Source: Limisoma sp963590405 (GTDB taxonomy: Bacteria > Bacteroidota > Bacteroidia > Bacteroidales > Muribaculaceae). Taken from it: 64,000 nt of DNA. Positions 35,101 through 43,901 of this stretch are shown in pieces (within the stretch, counting starts at the first letter, position 1; every line of letters starts with the position of its first letter). The notes beneath the pieces were generated by a model. The model worked only from the letters and a program-made list of their open reading frames with translations, was not told the DNA's origin and did not search any database. Where the stretch lies: contig CAVAPE010000004.1 of the NCBI GenBank assembly GCA_963590405.1, positions 5,766 through 69,765 on the forward strand, given 5' to 3'. Both the position numbers and the translations under genes were made by a program.

Positions 35101-35130
35101 AATCAGCCGAATGTAATTTCGGCTGATTTG
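35101..35130 (+). terminator. Terminator hairpin after the transglutaminase-like gene
   Basis: 11-bp stem AATCAGCCGAA (35101-35111) with its complement (35118-35128), directly after the stop codon. The T tract is short. Confidence 0.6.
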
Positions 35131-35165
35131 CTGAATAATTTTTCTTGAAAAAAGTTGTCTAAAAA

Positions 35166-35197
35166 TTTGCGAGTTCGTACAGATGTCATTACCTTTG
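35166..35197 (+). promoter_or_regulatory. Promoter of the tandem tRNA-Arg genes
   Basis: -33 TTTG (35166-35169), 20-bp spacer, -7 TACCTTTG (35190-35197). It is a textbook Bacteroidota promoter, with the tRNA starting 21 bp later. Confidence 0.8.
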
Positions 35198-35218
35198 CAC
35201 TCGCAAATGAGAGATAAA

Positions 35219-35292
35219 GGCTCCGTAGCTCAATTGAATAGAGCATCTGACTACGGATCAGAAGGTTACAGGTTTGAATCCTGTCGGAGTCA
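35219..35292 (+). tRNA. tRNA-Arg (anticodon ACG), copy 1
   Basis: A 74-base cloverleaf. The acceptor GGCTCCG/CGGAGTC has one G-U. The D arm stem is GCTC/GAGC, the anticodon stem TCTGA/TCAGA has loop CTACGGA, and the T arm is ACAGG/CCTGT. Anticodon ACG (A34 presumably edited to inosine) reads CGN codons. CCA is not encoded. Confidence 0.96.
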
Positions 35293-35317
35293 CTTTTATT
35301 ATTAAAGAGTCAATTTT

Positions 35318-35391
35318 GGCTCCGTAGCTCAATTGAATAGAGCATCTGACTACGGATCAGAAGGTTACAGGTTTGAATCCTGTCGGAGTCA
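35318..35391 (+). tRNA. tRNA-Arg (anticodon ACG), copy 2
   Basis: Identical to the copy at 35219-35292 over all 74 bases, with a 25-base AT-rich spacer between them. The flanks differ, so the duplication unit is the gene itself. It is co-transcribed from the same promoter and followed by a terminator. Confidence 0.96.
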
Positions 35392-35395
35392 CAAA

Positions 35396-35426
35396 AGCAG
35401 AATCATCAAAAGTGGTTCTGCTTTTT
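35396..35426 (+). terminator. Rho-independent terminator of the tRNA-Arg pair
   Basis: 10-bp stem AGCAGAATCA (35396-35405) with TGGTTCTGCT (35413-35422, one G-U), a 7-base loop and a T tract. Confidence 0.85.
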
Positions 35427-35489
35427 GGTTATATGTCTTTCTGAGAGTTATCGTCTGTGAAAAATTATCACTCTATCCAATAAAATTCT

Positions 35490-35497
35490 TATATTTG
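35490..35497 (+). promoter_or_regulatory. Putative -7 box of the malic enzyme gene
   Basis: TATATTTG matches TAnnTTTG, 82 bp before the ATG at 35580. The long leader between contains no obvious hairpin. Confidence 0.45.
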
Positions 35498-35579
35498 TAA
35501 ATTATTTGCTCAATGTAGGCAAATGATTGTTGCTTTAAGCCCGCAAAGGGATGTAAAAAAGATTGTAAGTTAACTGATT

Positions 35580-37868
35580 ATGTCAAATGTAACAAAGGAA
35601 ATGGCTTTGGACTATCACAAAGGTGATCGCCCAGGCAAAATTGAAACTATCCCGACGAAACCGTATTCGTCACAAAAAGATTTATCCTTGGCTTATTCGC
35701 CAGGTGTGGCTTATCCATGCTTGGAGATTGAAAAAAAGCCTCAGGACGCTTATGAGTATACAAACAAGGGAAACCTTGTAGCCGTGATTTCCAATGGTAC
35801 GGCAGTCCTCGGTCTCGGTGATATCGGTGCTCAGGCTGGTAAGCCAGTTATGGAGGGAAAAGCGTTGCTCTTTAAAATATTCGCTGGTCTTGACTGTTTC
35901 GACATCGAGGTCGATGAAAAGGACCCGAAAAAATTCATAGAGATTGTAAAATCGCTTGCTCCTACTTTTGGCGGCATCAACCTTGAGGACATCAAAGCCC
36001 CAGAATGCTTCGAGATTGAGCAGACATTAAAGGCTGAATGCGACATTCCAGTGATGCATGACGACCAGCATGGTACTGCTATCATTTCAGGTGCAGGTTT
36101 GCTCAACGCTTTGGAGGTGCAGGGCAAGAAGATTGAGGACATCAAACTTGTGGTCAACGGTGCAGGTGCAGCAGCAGTGTCGTGTACCAATTTATATTTC
36201 TCTCTTGGTGTGCGTCGCGAGAACATCGTTATGTGCGACAGCAAAGGCGTAATTAACAGCAAGCGCACAAACCTCAATGCCCAGAAGAAGCAGTTTATAA
36301 CTGACCGCGACATTGATACCCTTGCAGAAGCAATGGTCGGGGCTGATGTGTTCCTTGGTTTGTCGGTCAAGGACGTGGTAACAACGGAAATGCTTCAGTC
36401 GATGGCTGAAAAGCCTATTGTGTTTGCGTTGGCAAACCCAGATCCAGAAATTGAATATTCAAAGGCAATCGCTTCGCGTCCCGACATCATTTTCGCCACT
36501 GGCCGAAGTGACTATCCAAACCAGATTAACAATGTGTTGGGATTTCCTTATATCTTCCGTGGCGCTCTCGACTGTGGCGCACGCGCCATCAACGAGGAAA
36601 TGAAACTTGCAGCGGTGCGCGCTATCGCCAACCTCGCCAAGTTGCCAGTCCCTTCGGTGGTTAACGCTGCCTATGATATGGAGGGCGTGGGTTTCGGGCG
36701 TCAATACATATTGCCAAAGCCCCTCGACCCACGATTGCTTACCACTGTCGCTCCAGCAGTTGCTAAGGCTGCAATGGCATCGGGTGTGGCTCGCAAGGAA
36801 ATCACTGATTGGGAGCAATACAACGAAAAACTTAACCGCTTGATGGGTTACGACAGCAAACTTATGCGCCGTTTCTCAGATTTGGCAAAGAGCAACAAGC
36901 GGAGAGTGGTATTTGGCGAGGGCAATACTACCAATATGCTCCTTGCCGCTGTTGAAGCAAGCCGCGAGGGCGTTTGTATTCCTATTTTGCTTGGCAATGA
37001 GGAAATGATTGAGAAGCGCGCGAAGAAACTCGGCGTAACTCTTGATGGTGTTGAAATCGTTAATCTTCGTCACGACAGAGAGGCAGAGCGTCGCAAACGC
37101 TATGCAACGGCTCTTGCAGAGAAACGCGGCCGTGAGGGCTTCACTCGCAGAGAAGCGATGGACAAGATGTTCGACCGCAACTATTTCGGTATGATGATGG
37201 TTGAAATGGGCGATGCGGATGCCTTTATTGCTGGCACATATTCCAACAACTCTGAGGTTACTTCGATTGCAAAGAGCGTGATTGGTATCCGTCCCGACTA
37301 TAAGCATTTCGCTACAATGCACATCATGAACACCAAACGTGGCGTTTATTATCTTGCCGACACAATGATCAACGAAACTGAGGATTGCGACACTTTGGTC
37401 GACATTGCCCGCTTGGCACGTCATGCAGTGGAATATTTTGCGCAAACGCCTGTTATGGCAATGATTTCCTACAGCAATTTTGGTTCGAACGATGCGCAGT
37501 CGCCAAAGGCTGTCCATCAAGCAGTAGAGGTGCTGCATGAGCGCTATCCCGACCTTTGTGTCGACGGCGAGATGCAGGTCAACTATGCTCTCGACCGCGA
37601 AATCCGCGACAAAAATTATCCGTTCAGCCGTTTGTATGGAAAGGACGTTAACACACTGATTTTCCCTAATCTTAATGCTTCATCGGCTGCCTATCGTCTG
37701 ATGCTTGAGATGGGATTGTGTGAAGTTATCGGCCCGATCCAGATTGGCTTGAACAAGCCTGTCCACTTCATTTCAGTGGAGGCCAAGGTTCGCGACATCG
37801 TAAATCTTGCAACTATTGCTACGGTCGACGCCGCTGTGAGCACCAAAACACCGCTTGCCGACGAATAG
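35580..37868 (+). CDS. maeB: NADP-dependent malic enzyme with C-terminal phosphotransacetylase domain
   Basis: Oxidatively decarboxylates malate to pyruvate. The 762-residue MaeB-type fusion has a malic-enzyme N domain (about 15-150: LAYSPGVAYPCLEI, then GKALLFKIFAGLDCFDIEV), a Rossmann domain with VVNGAGAAAVSC near residues 190-201, and a phosphotransacetylase-like domain from about 430 to the end (VFGEGNTTNMLLAAVE, IFPNLNASSAAYRLM). In MaeB the C-terminal domain is usually regulatory (acetyl-CoA sensing) rather than catalytic. It is a monocistronic gene between the tRNA pair and a strong terminator. Confidence 0.94.
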   Translation: MSNVTKEMALDYHKGDRPGKIETIPTKPYSSQKDLSLAYSPGVAYPCLEIEKKPQDAYEYTNKGNLVAVISNGTAVLGLGDIGAQAGKPVMEGKALLFKIFAGLDCFDIEVDEKDPKKFIEIVKSLAPTFGGINLEDIKAPECFEIEQTLKAECDIPVMHDDQHGTAIISGAGLLNALEVQGKKIEDIKLVVNGAGAAAVSCTNLYFSLGVRRENIVMCDSKGVINSKRTNLNAQKKQFITDRDIDTLAEAMVGADVFLGLSVKDVVTTEMLQSMAEKPIVFALANPDPEIEYSKAIASRPDIIFATGRSDYPNQINNVLGFPYIFRGALDCGARAINEEMKLAAVRAIANLAKLPVPSVVNAAYDMEGVGFGRQYILPKPLDPRLLTTVAPAVAKAAMASGVARKEITDWEQYNEKLNRLMGYDSKLMRRFSDLAKSNKRRVVFGEGNTTNMLLAAVEASREGVCIPILLGNEEMIEKRAKKLGVTLDGVEIVNLRHDREAERRKRYATALAEKRGREGFTRREAMDKMFDRNYFGMMMVEMGDADAFIAGTYSNNSEVTSIAKSVIGIRPDYKHFATMHIMNTKRGVYYLADTMINETEDCDTLVDIARLARHAVEYFAQTPVMAMISYSNFGSNDAQSPKAVHQAVEVLHERYPDLCVDGEMQVNYALDREIRDKNYPFSRLYGKDVNTLIFPNLNASSAAYRLMLEMGLCEVIGPIQIGLNKPVHFISVEAKVRDIVNLATIATVDAAVSTKTPLADE

Positions 37869-37889
37869 TCGCACATAGACATAAACAAC

Positions 37890-37935
37890 AAGCGACCGCT
37901 TCCGGCATCTGCCAGTAAGCGGTCGCTTAACTTTT
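37890..37935. terminator. Bidirectional terminator between maeB and rfbB
   Basis: 12-bp stem AAGCGACCGCTT (37890-37901) with AAGCGGTCGCTT (37917-37928), then CTTTTG. It serves convergent maeB and the rfb operon. Confidence 0.8.
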
Positions 37936-37955
37936 GTGTGGTTTAATCTATATCA

Positions 37956-39098
37956 CTATCGGTTGCTGTACATATCGTCATAGTAGTGTTGATATGCTCC
38001 CGATGTCACATTGTCCATCCATTCCTGGTTTTCGAGATACCATCGGACGGTCTTTTCGATGCCTTCCTCAAACTGAAGGCTCGGTTCCCATCCTAGTTCT
38101 CGCTGGAGTTTGCGGCTGTCGATGGCGTAGCGCATATCGTGGCCCTTGCGGTCGGTCACATGGGTAATCAAATCAAGAGAGAAGCCCTCTGGATTGCCGA
38201 GCAATTTGTCTACGGTCTTGATTAGGACGTGAACAATATCAATGTTTTTCCACTCGTTGAAGCCGCCGATGTTGTAGGTGTCGGCAACTTTCCCGCGGTG
38301 GAAAATAAGGTCGATGGCGCGTGCGTGGTCCTCGACAAACAGCCAATCACGCACATTCTCGCCTTTACCATAGACTGGCAACGGCTTGCGGTGGCGGATG
38401 TTGTTGATAAACAGAGGAATCAATTTTTCCGGGAACTGGTAAGGTCCGTAGTTGTTGGAGCAGTTGGTCACAATTGTCGGCATTCCGTAAGTGTCGTGGA
38501 ACGCACGGACAAAATGGTCACTGGATGCTTTTGATGCGCTGTATGGAGAATGTGGATTGTATTTCGTTGTTTCCAAAAAGAAATCTTTCCCGTAGGCGTG
38601 ATGATGCTCGGATGATGCTTTTGTGGTGAACGGCGATTCGATGCCTTGCGCATCAGTGATTTCAAGAGCGCCGTAAACCTCATCGGTCGAGATGTGGTAG
38701 AACAGTTTGCCATCGTAGCCTTCCTCGCGGCTTTCCCAATAGAGTTTTGCCGCTTGGAGAAGTGACAATGTGCCCATGACGTTTGTTTGTGCGAACGAGA
38801 ACGGATCCTTTATCGAGCGGTCCACGTGGCTCTCTGCTGCGAGGTGGATAATGCCGTCAACTTCGTAGTTGGAAAACACTTCCTGCATCTTCGCAAAATC
38901 GCAGATGTCGGCTTTCACAAATGCATAGTTAGGTTTGCCTTCAATGTCTTTGAGGTTTGCCAAATTGCCAGCGTATGTTAGTTTGTCGAGGTTGATTATG
39001 CGATAATCTGGATATTTGTTTACAAACAGGCGCACCACATGTGAGCCGATAAATCCTGCACCGCCGGTGATGACTATGTTACGTTTGAAATTACTCAT
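37956..39098 (-). CDS. rfbB: dTDP-glucose 4,6-dehydratase
   Basis: Second step of dTDP-L-rhamnose synthesis, converting dTDP-glucose to the 4-keto-6-deoxy sugar with bound NAD. The 380-residue SDR protein has TGGAGFIGSH (11-20), HLAAESHVDRSI, the active-site STDEVYG and the YSASKASSDHFV (YxxxK) motif. It is the last gene of the leftward rfbACDB operon and overlaps rfbD by 8 bp. Confidence 0.96.
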   Translation of the reverse strand: MSNFKRNIVITGGAGFIGSHVVRLFVNKYPDYRIINLDKLTYAGNLANLKDIEGKPNYAFVKADICDFAKMQEVFSNYEVDGIIHLAAESHVDRSIKDPFSFAQTNVMGTLSLLQAAKLYWESREEGYDGKLFYHISTDEVYGALEITDAQGIESPFTTKASSEHHHAYGKDFFLETTKYNPHSPYSASKASSDHFVRAFHDTYGMPTIVTNCSNNYGPYQFPEKLIPLFINNIRHRKPLPVYGKGENVRDWLFVEDHARAIDLIFHRGKVADTYNIGGFNEWKNIDIVHVLIKTVDKLLGNPEGFSLDLITHVTDRKGHDMRYAIDSRKLQRELGWEPSLQFEEGIEKTVRWYLENQEWMDNVTSGAYQHYYDDMYSNR

Positions 39099-39954
39099 TG
39101 TCAGCGTTTAATTGGTTGATACATTTTAGTAAAGACTTGTGCCAATGGGGTATGGCAAAACTGAATGTCTTGCGGAATTTTGTTTTGTCGAGCACTGAAT
39201 AGTGTGGACGTTCCACCTTGCTTGGATATTCGTAGGAGTGAATAGGGTGGATGTCGCACTTGTTGCCGCTGGCTTCGGCTATTGCAACGGTGAAGTCGTA
39301 CCACGAGCACACTCCTTCATTAGAGAAATGATACACTCCAGTCTTCCCGATTTGTCCGCTCTCGATTATGTGGCTGATTGCGTCTGCAAGGTCGCCAGCA
39401 AAGGTAGGGGAGCCCACTTGGTCAAACACCACGTTGAGTTCAGATCGTTCTGCCGTCAGCCGCTGCATGGTCTTGACAAAATTGTTTCCCCAACGGGAGT
39501 AGAGCCATGCCGTGCGTATGATTATAGACTTGCACCCAGTGGCGATGATTGCCTCTTCGCCAGCCAACTTGGTTTTTCCGTACACGCCAGTAGGGCAGGT
39601 GTCGTCGGTCTCTTCGTAGGGTATCGACGATGTGCCGTCAAACACGTAATCGGTCGACACGTGAATCAGCGTAGCCCCAGCCTGTTTGGCGGCTATGGCA
39701 AGATTGTGCGATGCCTCGTTGTTGATAAGGTCGGCGCGGGCAGAATCCGTTTCGGCCTTGTCGACATTGGTATATGCTGCGCAGTTGACAATTACGTTGG
39801 CATTTGTCTGTGCTACTTTGGCACAAACGGCATCAAGGTTGGTAATGTCGAGTTCTGCAACATCGGTAAATGTGTACTCGTGTTTGCTCGTCTTGGCAAC
39901 TCGTTGCATTTCATTGCCCAGTTGCCCATTGGCTCCAGTTACAAGTATATTCAT
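39091..39954 (-). CDS. rfbD: dTDP-4-dehydrorhamnose reductase
   Basis: Last step of dTDP-L-rhamnose synthesis, NADPH reduction at C4. The 287-residue protein has TGANGQLGNEM near the N terminus, HVSTDYVFDG, and VYGKTKLAGEEAI (YxxxK). It overlaps rfbC by 4 bp (ATGA) and rfbB by 8 bp, so the genes are tightly coupled. Confidence 0.96.
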   Translation of the reverse strand: MNILVTGANGQLGNEMQRVAKTSKHEYTFTDVAELDITNLDAVCAKVAQTNANVIVNCAAYTNVDKAETDSARADLINNEASHNLAIAAKQAGATLIHVSTDYVFDGTSSIPYEETDDTCPTGVYGKTKLAGEEAIIATGCKSIIIRTAWLYSRWGNNFVKTMQRLTAERSELNVVFDQVGSPTFAGDLADAISHIIESGQIGKTGVYHFSNEGVCSWYDFTVAIAEASGNKCDIHPIHSYEYPSKVERPHYSVLDKTKFRKTFSFAIPHWHKSLLKCINQLNADNE

Positions 39955-40526
39955 TCTGCGTAGAGATTTTCGTTATAGTCAAAGAGCCATTCAGCATCTT
40001 TCAGAAGTGGATGGCATTTATCTTTTGCCGAGAGGATTATTTTCTCTTCCGGGATGCGCCAGTCGATGCCCAGTGACGGGTCGTCCCATGCTATTGCGCC
40101 CTCGCTTTGCGGCGCATAGAAATTGTCGCACTTATATTGAAACACCACATCGTCAGTGAGCACGCTAAAGCCATGAGCGAAGCCGCGCGGAATGAAAAAC
40201 TGACGATGGTTTTCGGCTGTCAGTTCCACTGCAACGTGTTTGCCGAAAGTGGGTGAACCTTTGCGGATATCGACAGCAACGTCGAGCACAGTGCCGTGCA
40301 CAACACGCACAAGTTTCGACTGTGCGAATGGTGGCTTCTGGAAATGCAGTCCGCGGAGCACTCCGTAGGACGACCGGCTTTCGTTGTCCTGTACAAATCT
40401 CACCGTGCGCACTTGTGAATTGAAGTCGCGTTCGGAAAATGATTCGAAGAAATATCCGCGGTCGTCGGTAAAAATGCGTGGCTCGATAATTACCACGCCC
40501 TCTATACTTGTAGTTATAACGTTCAT
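39951..40526 (-). CDS. rfbC: dTDP-4-dehydrorhamnose 3,5-epimerase
   Basis: Epimerises C3 and C5 of the 4-keto sugar. The 191-residue cupin-type protein has IFTDDRGYFFESFSE, the catalytic His in LRGLHFQKPP, DVAVDIRKGSPTFGKHV and the PRGFAHGFSVL motif, all characteristic of RmlC. It starts 1 bp after rfbA. Confidence 0.96.
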   Translation of the reverse strand: MNVITTSIEGVVIIEPRIFTDDRGYFFESFSERDFNSQVRTVRFVQDNESRSSYGVLRGLHFQKPPFAQSKLVRVVHGTVLDVAVDIRKGSPTFGKHVAVELTAENHRQFFIPRGFAHGFSVLTDDVVFQYKCDNFYAPQSEGAIAWDDPSLGIDWRIPEEKIILSAKDKCHPLLKDAEWLFDYNENLYAE

Positions 40527-40527
40527 A

Positions 40528-41415
40528 TTAATCTAAACCTAATTCTTTGATTACCTTGAGCAAATATTGGCCGTATTGATTTTTTATCATCGGTTGCGCA
40601 AGTTGGCGCATTTTGTCGGCAGAAATCCAACCCTTGCGCAATGCGATGCCCTCAAGACACGCAATTTTCAAGCCCTGACGTTTCTCGATTACCTCTACGA
40701 AGATCGACGCTTCGGCGAGCGAATCGTGTGTGCCTGTGTCGAGCCACGCAAAGCCTCGTTCGAGGGTCTTCACTTTCAGTTGTCCACTGTCGAGGAATGC
40801 TTGGTTCACTGACGTTATTTCAAGTTCGCCTCTTGCTGATGGCTTTATGCTTTTTGCGATGTCAACCACTTTATTAGGGTAGAAATAAAGTCCAACAATG
40901 GCGTAGTTGGATTTCGGATTTTGAGGTTTCTCTTCAATCGATAGGCAGTTGCCTTGTTTGTCAAATTCGGCTACGCCATAGCGCTCAGGGTCGTCGACCC
41001 AATAGCCGAACACTGTCGCATTGCCGTCATTGTCTACATTTTCAACCGCTTCTTTCAGTACCGTCGAAAAGCCTGACCCTTGAAAAATGTTGTCGCCAAG
41101 CACGAGACATACGGAGTCGTTGCCGATAAACTCTTCTCCGATGATAAATGCCTGGGCAAGTCCGTCGGGCGATGGCTGCTCGGCATACTCAAACCTTACG
41201 CCGAAGTCGCTACCGTCGCCGAGGAGTCGTTTAAACGATGGTAAATCGGCGGGGGTGGAGATGATTAGAATGTCACGGATGCCAGCAAGCATAAGCACGG
41301 AGATTGGATAATAAATCATCGGCTTGTCGTAGACTGGTAATAATTGTTTGCTCACACCCTTTGTGATGGGGTAGAGCCGTGTGCCAGAACCTCCGGCCAG
41401 AACTATTCCTTTCAT
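40528..41415 (-). CDS. rfbA: Glucose-1-phosphate thymidylyltransferase
   Basis: First enzyme of dTDP-L-rhamnose synthesis, making dTDP-glucose from dTTP and glucose-1-phosphate. The 295-residue nucleotidyltransferase has LAGGSGTRLYPIT at the N terminus, SKQLLPVYDKPMIYYP, and the metal-binding LVLGDNIFQGSG. It heads rfbACDB; the four genes overlap or are 1 bp apart, and the product probably feeds surface polysaccharide. No convincing -7 box is visible in the 65 bp between it and the amylase terminator. Confidence 0.96.
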   Translation of the reverse strand: MKGIVLAGGSGTRLYPITKGVSKQLLPVYDKPMIYYPISVLMLAGIRDILIISTPADLPSFKRLLGDGSDFGVRFEYAEQPSPDGLAQAFIIGEEFIGNDSVCLVLGDNIFQGSGFSTVLKEAVENVDNDGNATVFGYWVDDPERYGVAEFDKQGNCLSIEEKPQNPKSNYAIVGLYFYPNKVVDIAKSIKPSARGELEITSVNQAFLDSGQLKVKTLERGFAWLDTGTHDSLAEASIFVEVIEKRQGLKIACLEGIALRKGWISADKMRQLAQPMIKNQYGQYLLKVIKELGLD

Positions 41416-41479
41416 CTTGTTGTGTATTATCGTTATTTAGCCGTAAAATTACTATAAAAATCAATCTTCGACAAATTGA

Positions 41480-41522
41480 CAAAAAATAAAGAGCCAATAT
41501 CCCGTCGGGGATGCTGGCTCTT
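41480..41522 (-). terminator. Rho-independent terminator after alpha-amylase
   Basis: Outer stem AAGAGCCA/TGGCTCTT (41489-41496 with 41515-41522) and an inner CCC/GGG stem, followed on the minus strand by TATTTTTTG. Confidence 0.8.
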
Positions 41523-41542
41523 CTGTGGATTGAAACTGGTTG

Positions 41543-42973
41543 TTACAGTTTTTCGATAATGTATGACGTTTCAGGAGCAAGGTCGGCTGAAAGGATGCCG
41601 TGCTCAACAGTGAATGTCGTGCTGTGAACCTTGTCTGTGTACTTTCCATTAGGAAGTTTCGTTGCTACACTAAGTTGCTTGGCTTCCTGTGCGAGATTGA
41701 CAACTGCAACGCCCTTTTTACCGCGGGCTACTACAACTACTTGGCCGTCGTTGGCAACTGCGATGCTTTCCTTTTGTCCTTTCATCGCTTTGCGGAATTT
41801 GTTGACTGCCACTACTTCCGGATGGCGGAATTCGTCGTTGCCCTTTGCGCCCATAAGGTTGTTGCCCCAAATGTTTTCGCTTGTTCTGCCGTCAGGACGG
41901 GAGAAGAACAGCGGATTGCCGTTTTGGCGAGCGGTGAGGATGACCCAGCCGAGGCGAATTTGTGTGTCGGTCAGCGATGCGGATTCGTTGTTGTTGCAGT
42001 AGGTGTCGTGCGACTCAACCCAAGTTGTGAGTTTCGACGCTGCTGCTGGGTGACACCAGTCGCATACTTTCTCTTTCGTTGTTGTGCGGTTTTTGAGAAT
42101 GTCGCGGAGCACCCATCCGTAACTGCTGGCTGTTACGTTGAAGTATTCTGAATATTCTTTCTCCTTGACGTTGCGGTCTTGGAGTACTTCGCCGTAGATA
42201 AACAATTTGTCACGGTCTTTAAGTTGATAGCCCTTTACAGACTTTTTGCCCAATGCAACCAGCCAAAAATCGTTTTCCTTTGATTTCGGATCCAATGGAT
42301 CGGATGGCAAACCTATATGCTTGGCTGTGTCATAGCGGAAGCCGCCCACGCCGCAGTCGATGAGGTCTTGCACATACTGCATATAGTAGTATTGAAAATC
42401 TGGATTTTCCGTGTTTACGTCGGGAAGACCGCCCACGCCACTCGTGGTGCATTGCAATCGGTCGTTGTAGTCCTTAATTTCAACCAATCCGTTGGCGTGA
42501 TATAGTTTGTCGCGACCGCCAACGGCGTTGATAAACTGGTCAGTCACTGCGTCAAGGGTGAAAGTCGTGTGGTTCGGTAGAACGTCAACAATCACTCGCA
42601 CGCCATATTTCTTTGCTTCGTCGCACAGCGCTTTGAGTTCGTCGCGTGTGCCCATCACATAGTTGCCGATTGACCATTCAATAGGTTGGTAGAGATAGTA
42701 CCATTTGCCATTGCCCAACAGTTGCATGCCACCGTTGTCGCCAGGGATGCACTTGTTGGCTGGAGATGTCTGCACCACGGTGTAGCCGGCATCGGCAATG
42801 TCCTTCATATTCTCTTTGATGGTGTTAAACGACCAGCACCATGCGTGGAGGATGGTTTCTGTATCGGTGGTTTTGCACGATGCCTCGCCTTTGGCTTTCG
42901 ACGAAGCCATTATGCTGCCACTCGCTGCGAGCAGCGCAACAATTAAAATAAGTGAAAAAAAGTAGTACTTCAT
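41543..42973 (-). CDS. Secreted GH13 alpha-amylase
   Basis: Hydrolyses alpha-1,4 glucans outside the cytoplasm. The 476-residue protein has a signal peptide (about 1-23, ending GSIMA). GH13 conserved regions: VIVDVLPNH (127-135), GFRYDTAKH with nucleophile Asp215, FIYGEVLQ with acid/base Glu262, and WVESHDTYCN with Asp323. A C-terminal beta domain follows. No carbohydrate-binding module or lipobox is seen. It is a single gene with its own -7 box and terminator; there are no sus-type transport genes nearby. Confidence 0.93.
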   Translation of the reverse strand: MKYYFFSLILIVALLAASGSIMASSKAKGEASCKTTDTETILHAWCWSFNTIKENMKDIADAGYTVVQTSPANKCIPGDNGGMQLLGNGKWYYLYQPIEWSIGNYVMGTRDELKALCDEAKKYGVRVIVDVLPNHTTFTLDAVTDQFINAVGGRDKLYHANGLVEIKDYNDRLQCTTSGVGGLPDVNTENPDFQYYYMQYVQDLIDCGVGGFRYDTAKHIGLPSDPLDPKSKENDFWLVALGKKSVKGYQLKDRDKLFIYGEVLQDRNVKEKEYSEYFNVTASSYGWVLRDILKNRTTTKEKVCDWCHPAAASKLTTWVESHDTYCNNNESASLTDTQIRLGWVILTARQNGNPLFFSRPDGRTSENIWGNNLMGAKGNDEFRHPEVVAVNKFRKAMKGQKESIAVANDGQVVVVARGKKGVAVVNLAQEAKQLSVATKLPNGKYTDKVHSTTFTVEHGILSADLAPETSYIIEKL

Positions 42974-42996
42974 AATATTAATATTTCGTAGTGTTG

Positions 42997-43004
42997 CAAA
43001 GATA
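42997..43004 (-). promoter_or_regulatory. Putative -7 box of the alpha-amylase gene
   Basis: TATCTTTG on the minus strand, 23 bp before the ATG. Confidence 0.5.
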
Positions 43005-43030
43005 ATGAAATTTCTTTGTCATAATCCTCC

Positions 43031-43606
43031 CTACATTGTTTTATCTACATAAAAGACATTCCCATCATCGTCCACGCATAATCCTTCAAAATATTCAAAC
43101 TCTTCGCCAGCAATTTCCAGACATCCATTTTTTTTGATCGCATCAATTACCTCCTTCTTGCAAGGCGTGTCTTCCAATTTTAATTGGACTTTAACTGTAT
43201 AATCGGGAAAATTGTCTTTGAATTGGACCTCCCCAACATCAAACAAAGGGAAGTCAAGCCCTGTTGATTTATTGAGTGCCCATCTGTTAATCTGCTTACC
43301 GACAACAGGAACATTATCCATCAACTTCAATTTCCAAGGAACTTCCCACATCCATCCGGACAAGAGTAACAATCCAGTAAAGACTGCTGCAGGTGAAAAC
43401 AATACCCGCAAAGCCGTATCTGCCTTATCTTCGCTTCCCTTGAACAACATCACAGATACTGTTATCCACCACAAGAAACCGGAAATCCATTCAACTTTGC
43501 TTTTCCAACACCGCTGAATAAGATACCACAAAATTCCTCCAATTCCCACTAAGACCCAAGTCACAATGAAAATGCACACTAAAGAAAACCAAATACCATA
43601 TCCCAT
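43031..43606 (-). CDS. Hypothetical membrane protein
   Basis: A 191-residue protein I do not recognise. A first hydrophobic segment (about 5-28, WFSLVCIFIVTWVLVGIGGI) and two more near 40-52 and 71-83 suggest three membrane helices. The C-terminal 100 residues are soluble, with a two-strand motif and an acidic end (LCVDDDGNVFYVDKTM). Start 43606 (MGYGIWF) is chosen because a -7 box TAATTTTG lies 21 bp upstream. An alternative start at 43777 would add 57 residues encoded by the 21-bp repeats. It is divergent from dapF, with no operon partner. Confidence 0.6.
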   Translation of the reverse strand: MGYGIWFSLVCIFIVTWVLVGIGGILWYLIQRCWKSKVEWISGFLWWITVSVMLFKGSEDKADTALRVLFSPAAVFTGLLLLSGWMWEVPWKLKLMDNVPVVGKQINRWALNKSTGLDFPLFDVGEVQFKDNFPDYTVKVQLKLEDTPCKKEVIDAIKKNGCLEIAGEEFEYFEGLCVDDDGNVFYVDKTM

Positions 43607-43627
43607 AACATAATTATTTTGATGAGA

Positions 43628-43635
43628 CAAAATTA
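43628..43635 (-). promoter_or_regulatory. Putative -7 box of the hypothetical membrane gene
   Basis: TAATTTTG on the minus strand, 21 bp before the ATG at 43606. It supports the shorter protein and places the 21-bp repeats upstream of the promoter. Confidence 0.5.
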
Positions 43636-43667
43636 ACACGATAAATGTTTCAGAAAGAAAATATGAT

Positions 43668-43730
43668 GGGTTATTGTGTGAAATGGCAGGGTTAGTGTAT
43701 GAAATGGAGGGGTTGGTGTACGAAGTAGTG
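43668..43730. repeat. Three direct repeats of 21 bp upstream of the hypothetical membrane gene
   Basis: Units at 43668-43688, 43689-43709 and 43710-43730 share GGGTT(A/G)(T/G)TGT(G/A)(T/C)GAA(A/G)T(G/A)G. The exact 21-bp spacing is two helical turns. They lie about 35-100 bp upstream of the -7 box, suggesting stacked protein-binding sites. If the longer reading frame is used, they would encode a heptapeptide repeat (YTNPSIS-like). Confidence 0.75.
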
Positions 43731-43841
43731 CCCTCTAAACAATAGATTGAAATCAAAAAGAATGCAATTTGTGACAAATTTTAAGTTTTGTGTGAAAAAT
43801 GTAGCAAAACGAAATAAAAAATGAAAAAACGATGAAAAAAT

Positions 43842-43872
43842 TTTGGCAATAATGATATTCTGCTTACCTTTG
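43842..43872 (+). promoter_or_regulatory. Promoter of dapF
   Basis: -33 TTTG (43842-43845), 19-bp spacer, -7 TACCTTTG (43865-43872). It shows that an in-frame GTG at 43872 cannot be the start. Confidence 0.75.
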
Positions 43873-43901
43873 TGCCGTCAAAACAAGAAAAAGATGACAA
43901 A

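Noticed and set aside
35219..35391. The repeated tRNA segment as a CRISPR-like or assembly repeat
   Set aside because: Each unit folds as a complete tRNA, the repeat stops at the gene edges, and the flanks differ.
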